Shown here piece by piece: positions 1 to 10,209 of a DNA stretch of 25,967 bases. The first letter of the stretch is position 1. The number at the start of each line of letters is the position of its first letter. Made by a program: the position numbers and the translations under genes. The DNA is taken from positions 1 through 25,967 of the forward strand of contig JBBPSI010000307.1 of NCBI GenBank assembly GCA_038093515.1, given 5' to 3'. The notes under the pieces are model-generated. The model was not told where the DNA came from and ran no database searches. It saw only the letters and a list, made by a program, of their open reading frames with translations. Origin of the DNA: Butyriboletus loyo. Taxonomy: Eukaryota > Basidiomycota > Agaricomycetes > Boletales > Boletaceae.

Positions 1-896
1 TCAACTGCACTGCCAGGAGTAGAATCCAAGATGAGGTAAAGGGCAAGAAAAAGGAAGGGATACGCGGCCCCGTCATTGCATCCACACTCCGCGGACAGTA
101 AATGGCGGATGTGCGCAGGCACGTGCTTGTCTGCGTACTTTCCTCCAACCACAGCCGCGGCAAGGATGGGATCGGTGGGAGTTAAACATGCACCAACGGC
201 AAGACTGGAAAGGAAGTCGAGTCCCGGAATGAAGGCATAAATTAAGCCTGCAGATACAAACCATCCCTATTGGCGGTGATTTGAACAGTCGAATGAAGGC
301 CAGGACGAACACGACGCACCCAAGCCATCACAGGACCAAGTAGAAAGAATAAGCTTTTCCAATGCCGAGCGACATAGGCTTTTGGAAGCTCGACGCCAAT
401 GGCAAACACCCCGATAGCGAGGACGACGCGGGTAAACTCGAGAGTGATAATATTCGATGCGCCTTCGTTACCGTTGGCCCAACTGCGAGGATCGAATACC
501 CCGGCCCCATAGGGTCCTTGGATGAGCAGTAATTCGTCAGGATACTAAGCAATCTTTGAGGGCAGCGAATGTACTTGCCTATAATGACACCGAAGAGAAA
601 GGCCCAACAGGCTTCCCCTATGTACAACTGCGGTGGTGATGAGCACTGTAGAGGTAGTGATTCGGCCAAGACTGACCTTTTCACGAATGAAAAGCGAAAA
701 CATGCCAAACTAGATGGAATGAATGGGTTCATTTCGGACCGAACCGAAAGGAGACGTTTGATGAACTGACCACTACAACAAAACCACCCAAGCATGCATA
801 CGCAATGTGGGGGATTGTTGGACTAAGCTATTTTTGGGATGAGCGAGTGGCAGGCGCTGGGAGAGGCTGATTGAGGGTCACCGGGTGAAACAACAT
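1..896 (-). CDS. NHA1: Na+/H+ antiporter, NHA1/Sod2 family (5' part; 3' end beyond the window)
   Basis: Plasma-membrane exchanger that expels Na+ (and K+) in return for H+. Exons that keep frame: 896-882, 827-771, 709-677, 627-579, 516-320, 266-1 (617 nt, about 205 residues). Seen in order: LGGFVVV..FGMFSLFIREK (first membrane segment), LYIGEACWAFLFGVIIG, FDPRSWANGNEGASN, then TPTDPILAAAVVGGKYADKH and CGCNDGAA, which holds the conserved Asn-Asp pair of this family's ion-binding site. These blocks are diagnostic of fungal Nha1-type CPA1 antiporters, which usually exceed 400 residues, so at least half is missing here. The start at 896 gives MLFHPLSPTIPHIAYACLGG and fits the usual short N-terminus; the first exon is only 15 nt and is the least certain part. 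The intron 578-517 uses a GC donor. No lesion is seen in the visible part. Confidence 0.9.
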
Positions 897-1116
897 GACA
901 TCGACCGAAAGGACCGGAGAATTGACGTGTGTTGAGGTGACTGTTGTGGACGATCTGTTGGGCGCGTCGTCCACCAACGTTGGTCGTGTGGTCGTTGCGG
1001 TCAAAGAAGGGACCAAGTAGCCTTGAGATCGTTCGGCGGAGCCCCTTGCCAAATAACGATAGACACTTGGAAGTGGCGGGGGAGGTAGAGCTTGGCTTAA
1101 CGACGTTGGACTCGGC

Positions 1117-1123
1117 TTTATAG
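1117..1123 (-). promoter_or_regulatory. candidate TATA box for the NHA1-family gene
   Basis: TATAAAG on the minus strand, about 220 nt upstream of the proposed ATG at 896, in a region without other coding signal. Position relative to the gene is the only support; no transcription start can be read from the sequence. Confidence 0.25.
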
Positions 1124-1584
1124 GAAACGGAAACGGACAAGGTTTTCGGTCCGGATGAGGATCCAGGACGAGGACGGCTGACACACGCTCTATCCTCGCT
1201 TCTCTCCGGAAATGCGTTTTGGCGGAGTGGCATTTATCCACCGCGTCAAGGTCCTATCTTATCTCGCACTCCACTCCCCCCCCACGCTAAGCCTTTTCGA
1301 GCTGGATCCAACAGTCAGACTACTTTCTCAAACTGCTTGAGAAAATTTTCATATTAGCGTTTGGGTGCATTATGGCATTGTTCTTATGCATTACGAGCAA
1401 GTGTACTGGACAAACAACACTATTCCTAATCCAGCGTGCTCGATCATCGTCCGTGTTTCTGTCCCAGGTGGAGCAGAATGTGTCGACGGTTTCGTTCAGT
1501 TCGAGTCGGCGTGAGGGATCATCTGTTCAAGTTGGCGACCTTTTAGAAGCCCGGCTCCTACGAAGTGTTTCAAGTTGCACACAC

Positions 1585-1800
1585 TGTTGAAGTCTATACG
1601 GTCACGTGGTAACAAGCCAACAGGCCGATGACCCGACTGACCAATCATATCAAATATGTAGATCTAGTATATAAAATAGATAGCGGACTCTCAAATACGA
1701 TAACGCGTTTGCGCTCAAACCCTCATCTAAGCGCGTTCACAATCGTCTCACGCTATCCAGCCTTGAGACATCACTACTATATTCGTTCGATTACATAACA
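1585..1800 (+). repeat. possible 216-bp solo LTR
   Basis: Begins TGTTGAAGTC and ends TTACATAACA, so it has the TG..CA ends of an LTR. A good TATA box (agtatataaaat) lies near 1668 in its centre and a CACGTG motif near its start. The flanks are cacac (left) and cacat (right), a 5-bp target duplication with one mismatch. No internal retroelement sequence adjoins it. It could instead be the promoter of a lost gene; a second copy elsewhere in the genome would settle it. Confidence 0.4.
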
Positions 1801-2596
1801 CACATCATGCTGCGTCCGTGCACGCACACTACTATACACTCGTAATCTCCTATACACACCTTGCCGGGTACGGGTACTCTTTAGTGCAAGACTAGCGAAC
1901 TATGCAGCATAGTAAGCCGGGTTACTATAGAAGTGGTCTTTAGGTGCCGTACTATTTGTCCAGTAAACCCAAAACTGGGTACATCTGCAAAAGCAGACAG
2001 TAACGTTATCGCTTGATGACTCTCTTGAGGCCCACTTGAGAGCTCTGATTGGTGGATTTATCGATGACGGATCTTTAAGCGAGCTCTTTGCTCGTTTTTG
2101 ACTCGGCTAGTTTTGTAGATGTAGGACATGGGCGAAAGCGGAGTGGTCGAAACGTTTTGGATCCAGGAGTATTCCCTCGATGAGGCTCAACGACTCCACC
2201 CCCGCCGCGTACGAAACGTGTGGCGTTCGCGTTATTAATACTTGCGCATTTTACGTCTCATCGTGGGGGCGGTTACTATGCAAGTCATTTGTCGGCTTGG
2301 CGTTGATAACACCAGGCACGCCACCATCACACTGGCCAAGTATTCGTTCTCAAGTTCGACTCCTCATAATCTCATGGCTCACGTCGGGCAGGCACATCCT
2401 GGATGAATATCTTCAAGAGCTGAGAGATTCTATCCCAACGGTTCGTCTCGATAGTCCCTATCTGCCAGTGGTACGTTGATCAGATCATGATCCGATGTGC
2501 ATATCATTACGGCTTGGGGTACCTCTGCTTGAATGAATCATGTTGCGCCCTCAGAAGGTCGTACAACCTATCTGTGCCGATCTCGTTGTCTAGGGT

Positions 2597-2950
2597 ATGT
2601 CACATAGGTCGCTCTGTACGTTCAGCAGACCAACCCACCCACCTACATATCCACCAGGCAACCATTTTCGGGCCAGCTCGTCGTCTTCGACTGCGGCAAT
2701 TCTGCTACTTGTCATCGCAATATTGTTCCGTCATTTCGTCGATCATCCCCTCGATGACAGACCATAGTTGGACCGCGTCAAAGGGCAGATCGGACTTCTC
2801 GACCTCGATGCCTATGCATTGCCGATCAGCATCGACCAACTGTCAATCATCCATAACACAACGTATGTATTCAGTGCGGTTCGTCGTCGACCATGCAGAT
2901 GGGATCCTTGCCCTCGAAGAGGATTGTTCATGAAAATTTTCATTTCGCAT
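2597..2950 (+). pseudogene. possible cytochrome P450 N-terminal relic
   Basis: From the ATG at 2597 a short frame ends at TAG 2765-2767 and contains a hydrophobic stretch AILLLVIAILFRHFV followed by DHPLDD, which resembles the membrane anchor and hinge of microsomal P450s just before their proline-rich segment. Past the stop, the same frame continues KGQIGLLDLDAYALPISIDQL, similar in style to the segment after the hinge in agaricomycete P450s. The proline-rich motif itself, the I-helix, ExxR and haem-Cys motifs are absent. If the reading is right this is a truncated, decayed fragment. The match is by impression only and could be chance. Confidence 0.25.
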
Positions 2951-3049
2951 TTCAGCAAATGGATAGATAGTACAATCCTTCCGTTTGTAGAATTTCAATT
3001 CGAAGTCGACGTTCCCTGCAAGCATGTGCGCACGGGCATGGCGTGAGTT

Positions 3050-4972
3050 TCAAAGTCGTTCCTTTGCCAGCCACCTCTGTACGAGCACCAACGCTTCCTC
3101 GGGCTTGTCAAACGGAACCTGACGTCTCCTGAGTACAATGTCCCGGCCGAGAACGATAGGACCCGCCGAGTGTCCAGCTCCAGTGATAGTAGCATAAGTC
3201 ACCCCGTTTGCGCTCATTGTCTTACCAACGACCTGCCCATTGATCTGCCATTCTCTCAATGGCTGGCTCACAAATGCTTCTTGTCTGCTCCAGGGCATAT
3301 TGAGCGTCCAACGCTCGTTCCAACGTAGGCCAGAATGCGTACGCCACGCTCGAGGAGTTGAGCAACGTGAGTATACATTTCAAGGTATTCGTCCAACGCT
3401 CGGGAAAGCGCAGTAGAAACAGTGTCGTTGCAGGGCGAAAAACCAGCGGGGACGGATGGGCTCACACCGAGCTCCTCGCGGACGGCTTCATTGGAGAGGT
3501 AGTTGATCATATATGTCTGAAACGTGGTCATTACAATTTCAGTGCGATTCCTTACTGAAAAACAGGGTCGCAGGCGAGGCTTAGGCCACCCTCGCACTTC
3601 TTGGTAATGTCGTACGGGTTTGCTCCCGTGAATCAACGATCAGCAGTCCGTCAACGCGGTCCAGATTTCGACTGGGTATACCAGGATTCAAAAATGGATC
3701 GGAGAGTTCGCTTTCACAGAAGCTGAGAGCCGCACCATAGCTCAAGGCATCGAATTGATTGATGCATGATTCAAGGGTCCATGTCTGGCACAGAGGCAAC
3801 TATACCTATACTCAACATCAGTAAGTGGAACTCTACAAGAACGATGGTTCTCACAGCTTGCTTCATCCACATCCAATCTCACACAGAGATGTACTCAGCT
3901 CACCTGATGCTCAAAGTCGGGGGCGATATGGAGGCAATCGTACACTGGACGTCAATGTATGACGGCATCATCGTGAAGTAATCAACGATACCGTTCCCTG
4001 ACCACCAGCGTTCGTCAGTTATACTGAAAGTGAAATGTCAACACATCAATCATAACAGATTGCAAATTGATGGGTGTTCCTCCCACCGCGACCAGCTGTG
4101 CATTCTGGTCATAGACTTCGGCCGCAAAAATAGGGAGATAACGACCCTGGCAACACACGTTTCATTTCTTAGTTCTCCAGAAAACGAAGTCGATGTCACC
4201 AAGACTTACAGCGTATGATGCATCGGCCATATGAAAGGCACGGCCCTTGAACTGACCAAAGTTCTCGAAGAAGATAGCGGCGATGTCTTTGGCAGCCTCT
4301 TCGGTCGTGCTCTGCCAAGTGATGCTCACAAAGCATTCATGTCAACCAAACACATTAGTTACCACGGCTTCGCCATAACCGGCATACGAAAACCAACACC
4401 GATGGGCTGATCGACATAGAACACGCTCGCATTGGTAGTCCACGAATAATGACCATCGGCGTCAAGAATTTTGCATGGACCATTTTCCACGAACACACCC
4501 GTACTGGAAGCGCAACCGAGACCTGTGCCCGAATCGTTATACAATGACCTTTTATGGGCCGATTACTAGGACTTACCACCGTCGATTTAGAAAACGATGA
4601 CATCCGTTCAACAGGATCGTTGCGGCTCTCAAAGTAGAAGTAGAAGACGTGTCTCGCTCCAATGTCGATGTAACCACTAGACCGTACGCGAGCTTGGGAA
4701 ATGTCATGCAGAGTGAAGTGGACTAACTCCGAATCTGGATCGCATTCAAACACCGTCCTCTTTACCCTGACGTTGTGGCCGAGCGTGGTGAAGCTGTCGA
4801 CTGAGAGAGCGCTCAGGTCCTCCACTGGTATGAATAACCCATCGACATATGGGGCACCATACGCAGATTGGGCGTAGAAGTTTGCAGCAGGCTGTTTCAA
4901 GCCCGAAACTGACTGCGGTGGCTCGCAACTGAGAACGGCCAGCGCTAGCAGACCGAGCGAGCCGAGAAACAT
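3050..4972 (-). pseudogene. serine carboxypeptidase (peptidase S10) pseudogene
   Basis: A decayed paralogue of the intact gene at 6307-8333, in the same orientation with the same exon order. It keeps the start (MFLGSLGLLALAVLS, signal peptide), [42 protein letters not shown], the C-terminal PLREWQINGQVVGK block and the end at 3050. Lesions: a net +2-nt change near 4577-4605 destroys WTNGG; one A is missing from an A-run near 4390, shifting frame after GVGF; the GESYG active-site motif has become DASYA (near 4212-4226), with a 9-nt deletion upstream; a 31-nt deletion at about 3317 removes the catalytic Asp and shifts frame; the last donor is GC instead of GT (near 3165). The divergence of the LSNEAVREELGV part suggests an old paralogue, not a recent copy. 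No active enzyme can be made from this frame. Confidence 0.88.
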
Positions 4973-6306
4973 ATTGGAGAGAAGGTTAGACAGGGTGAAA
5001 CAGGCTCGCTACAGGCTTCTAATTTTCTGCTGCCAGTGATGACGAGTCTTTCAATTTGGCCAGTTCAGTGCTGGCACTCCCGCCTTGGTCCCAGTCGTCA
5101 TGCCAATATGCCCCGCTTCCTTTCGGTAAACCCGCGAAGTTTTTCTTGTCGACGCCAAGGAATGTTTCATGCTTGATAACGATATATCATACTTAGTTGT
5201 CTTTTGTAACCGATAAGGTGTCAAGCAGCTCGGATCTGCCAGCTTACCTGAGATTTTGAGCAGTCTGGTCAATTTCTTTCTAGCCGTCCTCTATGCATGA
5301 CAGCTCTCAACAACTTGTGACAAGCGAATTGAAACGTTTCACATCCGTCTTGCAGATGGAGAAGGTTCTGTCACCACCGGAGCGCTTGTCTGTATCATTC
5401 AACAAACAGAGCGTCGCATCGGGACGTCACAGTTTTGTGATTTACAGTAGGAAACTACATTTGCGCAGTTTTTTCATGGTGAAGGTAGGCAAGGGTGAGA
5501 CGACGCACGCTCACCTATGCGGCTCCTAACGACACCGACGATAGATGACGTAGGTCCGATGCATACCACGAATAAAGTTGGAGGAGGTCGCCGTGATGAA
5601 CGGCACTAGCAGCACAGGACGGTGAGCGCTACGTATAACGCGCGCCGTTGGGTGCACTCTAGTCACTGGCAACTGCAGCTAGAGAATGATCGATGTGCCC
5701 CAAGTAGAGATCATTCTTCATGCACGTGGTCCAGATCCAGAATTCCTACCAGCCAAATATCGGTGACCTTGGAGTTCACGATCTGGAGAGGATATGATGG
5801 CCTTGTACTTGGGGCGGATCAATGAATGTATGCCTGGGTCTTGTAGGAACAACACTGGGATCTCGACGAGCAGCAGGAGGAAGCAAAGGTCAAGGACGCA
5901 TTGAAATCTGGCAAAAGGTTAAAGAGAGGAAGATTACAGTACTAGTCTGCCACGTTCTCCGCATCTTTTGCGACCGTACGCACTACATACACCATCAAAT
6001 GCAAAATATAACCTCCTGCCAGGCACAGTTCTATGAGTGTGTAGCTGAGACTTTGAAGATTAAAACCGAGTTCATGCGGTGCGGTAACATAGTAATCAGT
6101 GTGTAAGTCTATACCACTTATTATCGAAGTGAACCTTTCACTAAACTACTCTTGCTCGAGTGTTCAAAACAAAGCTGGGTCGCACGTAGCTAGCAGCATA
6201 TATTTACATTCCAACGGGTTCTGTGCGATTCTCATGCTAGATCAAGGTTCTAACAACTCTAGCTGTGACTGCTTGGATGTGCCACGGGCGATGGTGTAGC
6301 CCTTGA
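4973..6306. other. intergenic interval between the two carboxypeptidase copies
   Basis: About 1.3 kb. The first 150 bases left of the pseudogene start are its former promoter side. The rest has only short, unrelated open frames on both strands; none shows a recognisable domain, a consistent set of splice sites or similarity to the flanking carboxypeptidases. I see no gene here. Confidence 0.5.
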
Positions 6307-8333
6307 TCAAAGCTCCTGCCTTGCCAGCCACCTCTGTACAAGCGCCAGTGCTTCCTTGGGCTTATTATATGGAACCTGAACTCTCATCAGCGCCATACAT
6401 ATCTCAACAAACAATGATGGACCCACCATATGTCCAGCCCCATCAACGGTGGCAAACGTCAGTCCATTAGCACTTCTCGTCTTGCCAACAACCTGCCCGT
6501 CGAGTTGCCATTCTCTCAATGGCTGGTTCACAAACGCCTCCTGCCCACTCCAGGGCATCTCAAGTGTCCAACGTTCGTTGCCGATCCAGTTACAGATCCA
6601 GTCGTATGTTCCAACATAGATAAGCGCGTGGATTCCACGCTCGAGGAGTTCAGAAACGTGAGTATACGTGGAGTGATATTCGTCCTGAGCACTGTTAAAT
6701 GCATTTCCGACGGGATCACTGCAGGAGCTGAAGTTTGAGGTGATAGATGGGTCCACACCGAGAAGTGCACGGGTAGAAGGAAGGTCAAGGTACTTCCCTA
6801 TGTTCCTGGAACCTGGTCATGACAGCACATCAGGCGAGCAACATAACTCCTTACTTCATGACAGGATAACAGAGATCATCGGGGTCGCCCTCACATTTCT
6901 TGCTAATGTCATATGGGTTCAGCCCTGTAATCATCAATCAGATATCATCGATGCGTTCCAGATTTCGCTGGGTATACCAGTAGTAAAAAACGGATCAGAA
7001 AGTTCGCTGTCACAAAAGCTACGAGCTGCGCCGCAGCTCAACGCGTCGTATTGGTTGATACATGACTCGAGTGTCCATTTCTGGCACCGAGGCAGCTATA
7101 CTCACGATCAGCAAGTGATTCCTGCAAGCACGACAACACTCACAGCTTCCTTCATCCGCACGCATGAACTGTACAATCTGTGAGGGCAGGTCATGTGCAA
7201 GGTATATTCAACTCACCCGATGCTCGAAATCGGGAAGACCGAGGCAGCCGTGCATTGTATGTCGATGTATGACGGGGTCAATGTGAAGTAATCAACTATA
7301 CCGTTTCCTGACCACGAGCGTTGGTCAGTCGTACTGATGGTAGAACCCCAACATACCGATCATAACGGATTGCAGATTAATGGGTGTCAATCCGGCTGCG
7401 ACTAGCTTGGCATTCTGATCATACACTTCAGCTGCAAAGACAGGGATATAACGACCCTGTGGCAAGACATTTTTATTTGGTTCTTACTAGAAGTTGTTTG
7501 TGTGGACTTACACCATATGATTCACCCGCCATATGGAAGGGACGGCCCTTGAACTGACTAAAGTTCTCGAAGAAGATGGCCACGAAGGCGGCAATGTCTT
7601 TGGCAGCCTCTTCGGTCGTGCTCTGGTGAGTAGTCAAGTCCGCAGGGTGTCCCAGGTATCAACCAAACATGCTACATACCACCACTTCACCGTAATCGGC
7701 ATACGAAAAACCAACACCGATGGGCTGATCGACAAAGAAAATGTTCGCATTGGTGTTCCATGATTCTGCGTGATAGGTCGTGCCATTTCCAGAAAGGGCT
7801 CTGCAAGGACCGAGTTCCATAAAGAGACCTATACTAGAAGAACAACCTGGGCCTGTCCGACTTGTTATGCGATATTGTGCTGTGCGTGCAGGACCGGAAC
7901 TTACCACCATTGGTCCAGAAAATGACGTCGTCCGTGGCAGGATCATTGCGACTCTCGAAGAAGTAGAAGAAGAGGTGTCGAGCTTCGATGTCGATGTATC
8001 CTGTGTAAGCACTAGGGCGCACGTGAACTTCGAGTTGGAAACGACCGGGGGGTAGAGAATACCAACTGACTTTACGGTCTCGTCACAAAAGTCTGATTTC
8101 TTTATCCTGACGCTATGATTTGGGAAATATGGGTGGCCAAAGGTAATGAAGCGGTCGACCGAGAGAGCGTTCAGGTGCTCAACTGGCGTGAACAACCCAT
8201 CGTCGTACGATAGAGGAGCGTATGTGGATTGGGTGTATGTCTTTACAGCAGGTTGCTTCAAGCCCAGGACTGACTGCAACGAGGCGTGACTGAGAACTGC
8301 CAGCGACAGCAAACCAAGCCCGTTGAGAAACAT
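6307..8333 (-). CDS. serine carboxypeptidase (peptidase S10, CPY-like), intact
   Basis: Releases C-terminal amino acids from peptides; family members act in the vacuole or are secreted. Exons: 8333-8071, 8011-7905, 7852-7680, 7622-7512, 7456-7357, 7307-7217, 7168-7144, 7095-6978, 6924-6855, 6805-6427, 6375-6307. Together 1506 nt, 501 residues, with all phases matching. Residues 1-24 form a signal peptide ([15 protein letters not shown]). Seen: WTNGGPGCSS (120-129, oxyanion and substrate region), [20 protein letters not shown] with nucleophile Ser216, Asp421 in YDWICNW, His478 in GAGHM, and paired cysteines such as CVRMK, RCQKW and SFCDSE. Length is normal for the family. The ATG at 8333 matches the pseudogene's start; 8339 and 8366 are in-frame alternatives. 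The last intron (6426-6376, 51 nt) has no stop and keeps frame, so unspliced RNA would stay open. Vacuolar versus secreted location cannot be decided. Confidence 0.93.
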
Positions 8334-10209
8334 TACCATGACAGGGCGGAGAATGCATCCTACCACGGGTCGCTATTTATTCACTTCGATTCTCGGGTGC
8401 CTGCCAGGACGAACTTCCTACCAGCTATCCGAGCCTGAGTGTCCGCTTTTGGCTCTGAACGAATTTATGTTGTTCTTTTTCTCATCTGCACTGCCAATTC
8501 AATTCACCCTACCGTAACCCCCAAGATACTACCGTTCCTCTTCACCATGCGTTCCTCGCTCCTCATCCTCTCGTCTTCGCTAGGGGTCCGTCACCCTTGG
8601 CAGTACCTGTCTTGTTCACGCTTGCACTACAGGGGCACACTTTGTCTAGCGTCACATCCGGCCTTTCTCTTGGCCGTTCTCCGAGGTACACGGCTGGCTC
8701 AACAGCCAAAACCAACAAACTTGCTCACAAGAGGTGTCTCCGTTACCTGAAGAGTCTGTCCCTGTGAATGGGAAGAGATATGAACAGAGTGACCACTGAG
8801 GCCGCTCTGTGACTTACCACATCCACTCAACGATGCAACCGTCATCGTCTCAAGTATACGCCTCAGAGTTTTCGCCCGCAAGAAAGAACAAGACGCACTC
8901 GCAACGAGAGTATTTGTCCGAAGAGATAGATCGTTTCTGTGCGCTGCGCGATGTCCTTGAGGATCCATTCGACACTCAGGTAAAGATGCCACATGACATC
9001 AGCTGCTCATCACAGGTCAGTCAATCATGCTTTTGGTTTGAACTTCTCAGCCGAGGATCAGATAACAGCCGCAAAAAAGCTGCGAAACCTTGCTGACAAG
9101 AACATAAAGCTCGTCTTGCGATTGTCGGCAATGTCCACCACCAGACCGCACGAACCAGAGACGAAGATCCCGCATGGGATGACCCGCGAGTGTTCCTTTT
9201 CCGTAAACATTCCGTGTTTACAATGAGAAAATCATAATCTTCGGAAAATGTTGCAGCCACCGGCATTGCATAGTCAACACAAGCGTGGACCACTTACTAC
9301 CAATGACCTCGCACCCTATCCCCCCGCTTCGAGATCACGAGAATACCATCCTCAGGTGGTTACAGAGCCCGCCTCCATTCCATGGGCATGGGCACCAACC
9401 ATACAACATGGGGTTAGGGTCGTCATATCGGGTCCCTCCGGTAGTGGCCCACTGTAACATGATACCTATCGCATGATAGCGAAGAGTTCAGTTTAGTTTT
9501 CATCCGTAACATCGAGCATACCACGCAATTGGCCCCATCGTAGATGCCTGGCGAAATCAAGGAGGGATGTAAACGGAGTACAAACACCTGATTGCCACCA
9601 AAGCAAACCAGGACTCCAACCCAAGTCGCCGCAAACACACTACGCAGGCGTCTGCAACTTCAGTCAAAGAGCGCGATTTATCTGTCAGCGAGATCGCGAT
9701 TAATTGAGATGGTCTGTGGGATGTGGCCGATCCCTAGGTAGCACGGATCTTCCAGACACGGTTGGGTGTGCACTTGCAAGCGATGTCGAGTACAGAATAC
9801 ACCAAGTTGCCGAGGTACGTTCCAATGCACACTTTTGCTAACGAACACTACTGACGACGACTTTATCGCAGGAAGTCGTTCGCAGTATGCAACACGCACG
9901 CACTTGCCTACAGACTCAAGGAAGATAACTACCTCAAAACGACTCGACAAGGTCGACGGTGATGTATGCCAAGGCACACACATCAGGTCCCCGCCAACCT
10001 CGTCTATAATTTAGTCTGCCCAGCAGTGCGGAATAATTAAAAAATCATCGAGTTAACCAAGCGCGAGTACTATTTACCACACTAAGGTCCTGCAGATAAC
10101 TACCATCTCAAGTATGCTGGCCACATTTTTTACCTCCACACGTGTAGTGTTCAACGAATCCAGCACTATTAAGCGGCACGCAAAAAATCTGGAAGACATG
10201 AACTGTATA
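8334..10209. other. interval with no confidently identified gene
   Basis: The part next to 8334 is the promoter side of the intact carboxypeptidase. From 8547 to 9230 both strands show short open frames and splice-like signals, for example a minus-strand donor GTAAGT near 8814 with an acceptor near 8760, and a plus-strand stretch SREYLSEEIDRFCALRDVLE near 8900-8975. The frames do not join into one protein that I recognise. 9240-9760 has nothing I can support. A small spliced ORF at 9783-9962 is listed separately. This may be a decayed gene region. Confidence 0.45.
9783..9962 (+). CDS. small spliced ORF, 40 residues, unknown function
   Basis: Two exons, 9783-9814 and 9872-9962, give MSSTEYTKLPRK and then SFAVCNTHALAYRLKEDNY before a TGA stop. 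The intron (57 nt) looks good: donor GTACGT, branch-like CTGAC at 9851-9855 and acceptor ATCGCAG, with the frame kept across it. No family is recognised. It could be an exon pair of a longer or decayed gene rather than a complete small protein. The splice signals are the main support; expression evidence is needed to accept it. Confidence 0.28.

Larger units (their letters stand above)
897..3049. other. gene-poor interval between the antiporter and the carboxypeptidase pseudogene
   Basis: About 2.1 kb with only short open frames on both strands. 897-1250 is probably the promoter and leader of the minus-strand antiporter. 1585-1800 looks like a solo LTR and 2597-2900 holds a weak P450-like relic (separate entries). 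In 2100-2480 a plus-strand open stretch ending near LQELRDSIPTVRLDSPYLPV reads like former coding sequence, but I cannot assign it to a family. Nothing else is supported. Confidence 0.5.

Noticed and set aside
823..1241. Two overlapping minus-strand frames of about 137 residues
   Set aside because: They overlap the start and promoter of the antiporter, are biased in composition and have no family resemblance.
7659..8366. 235-residue minus-strand open frame as a complete protein
   Set aside because: It reads through three introns of the carboxypeptidase; only the spliced model has the conserved family order.
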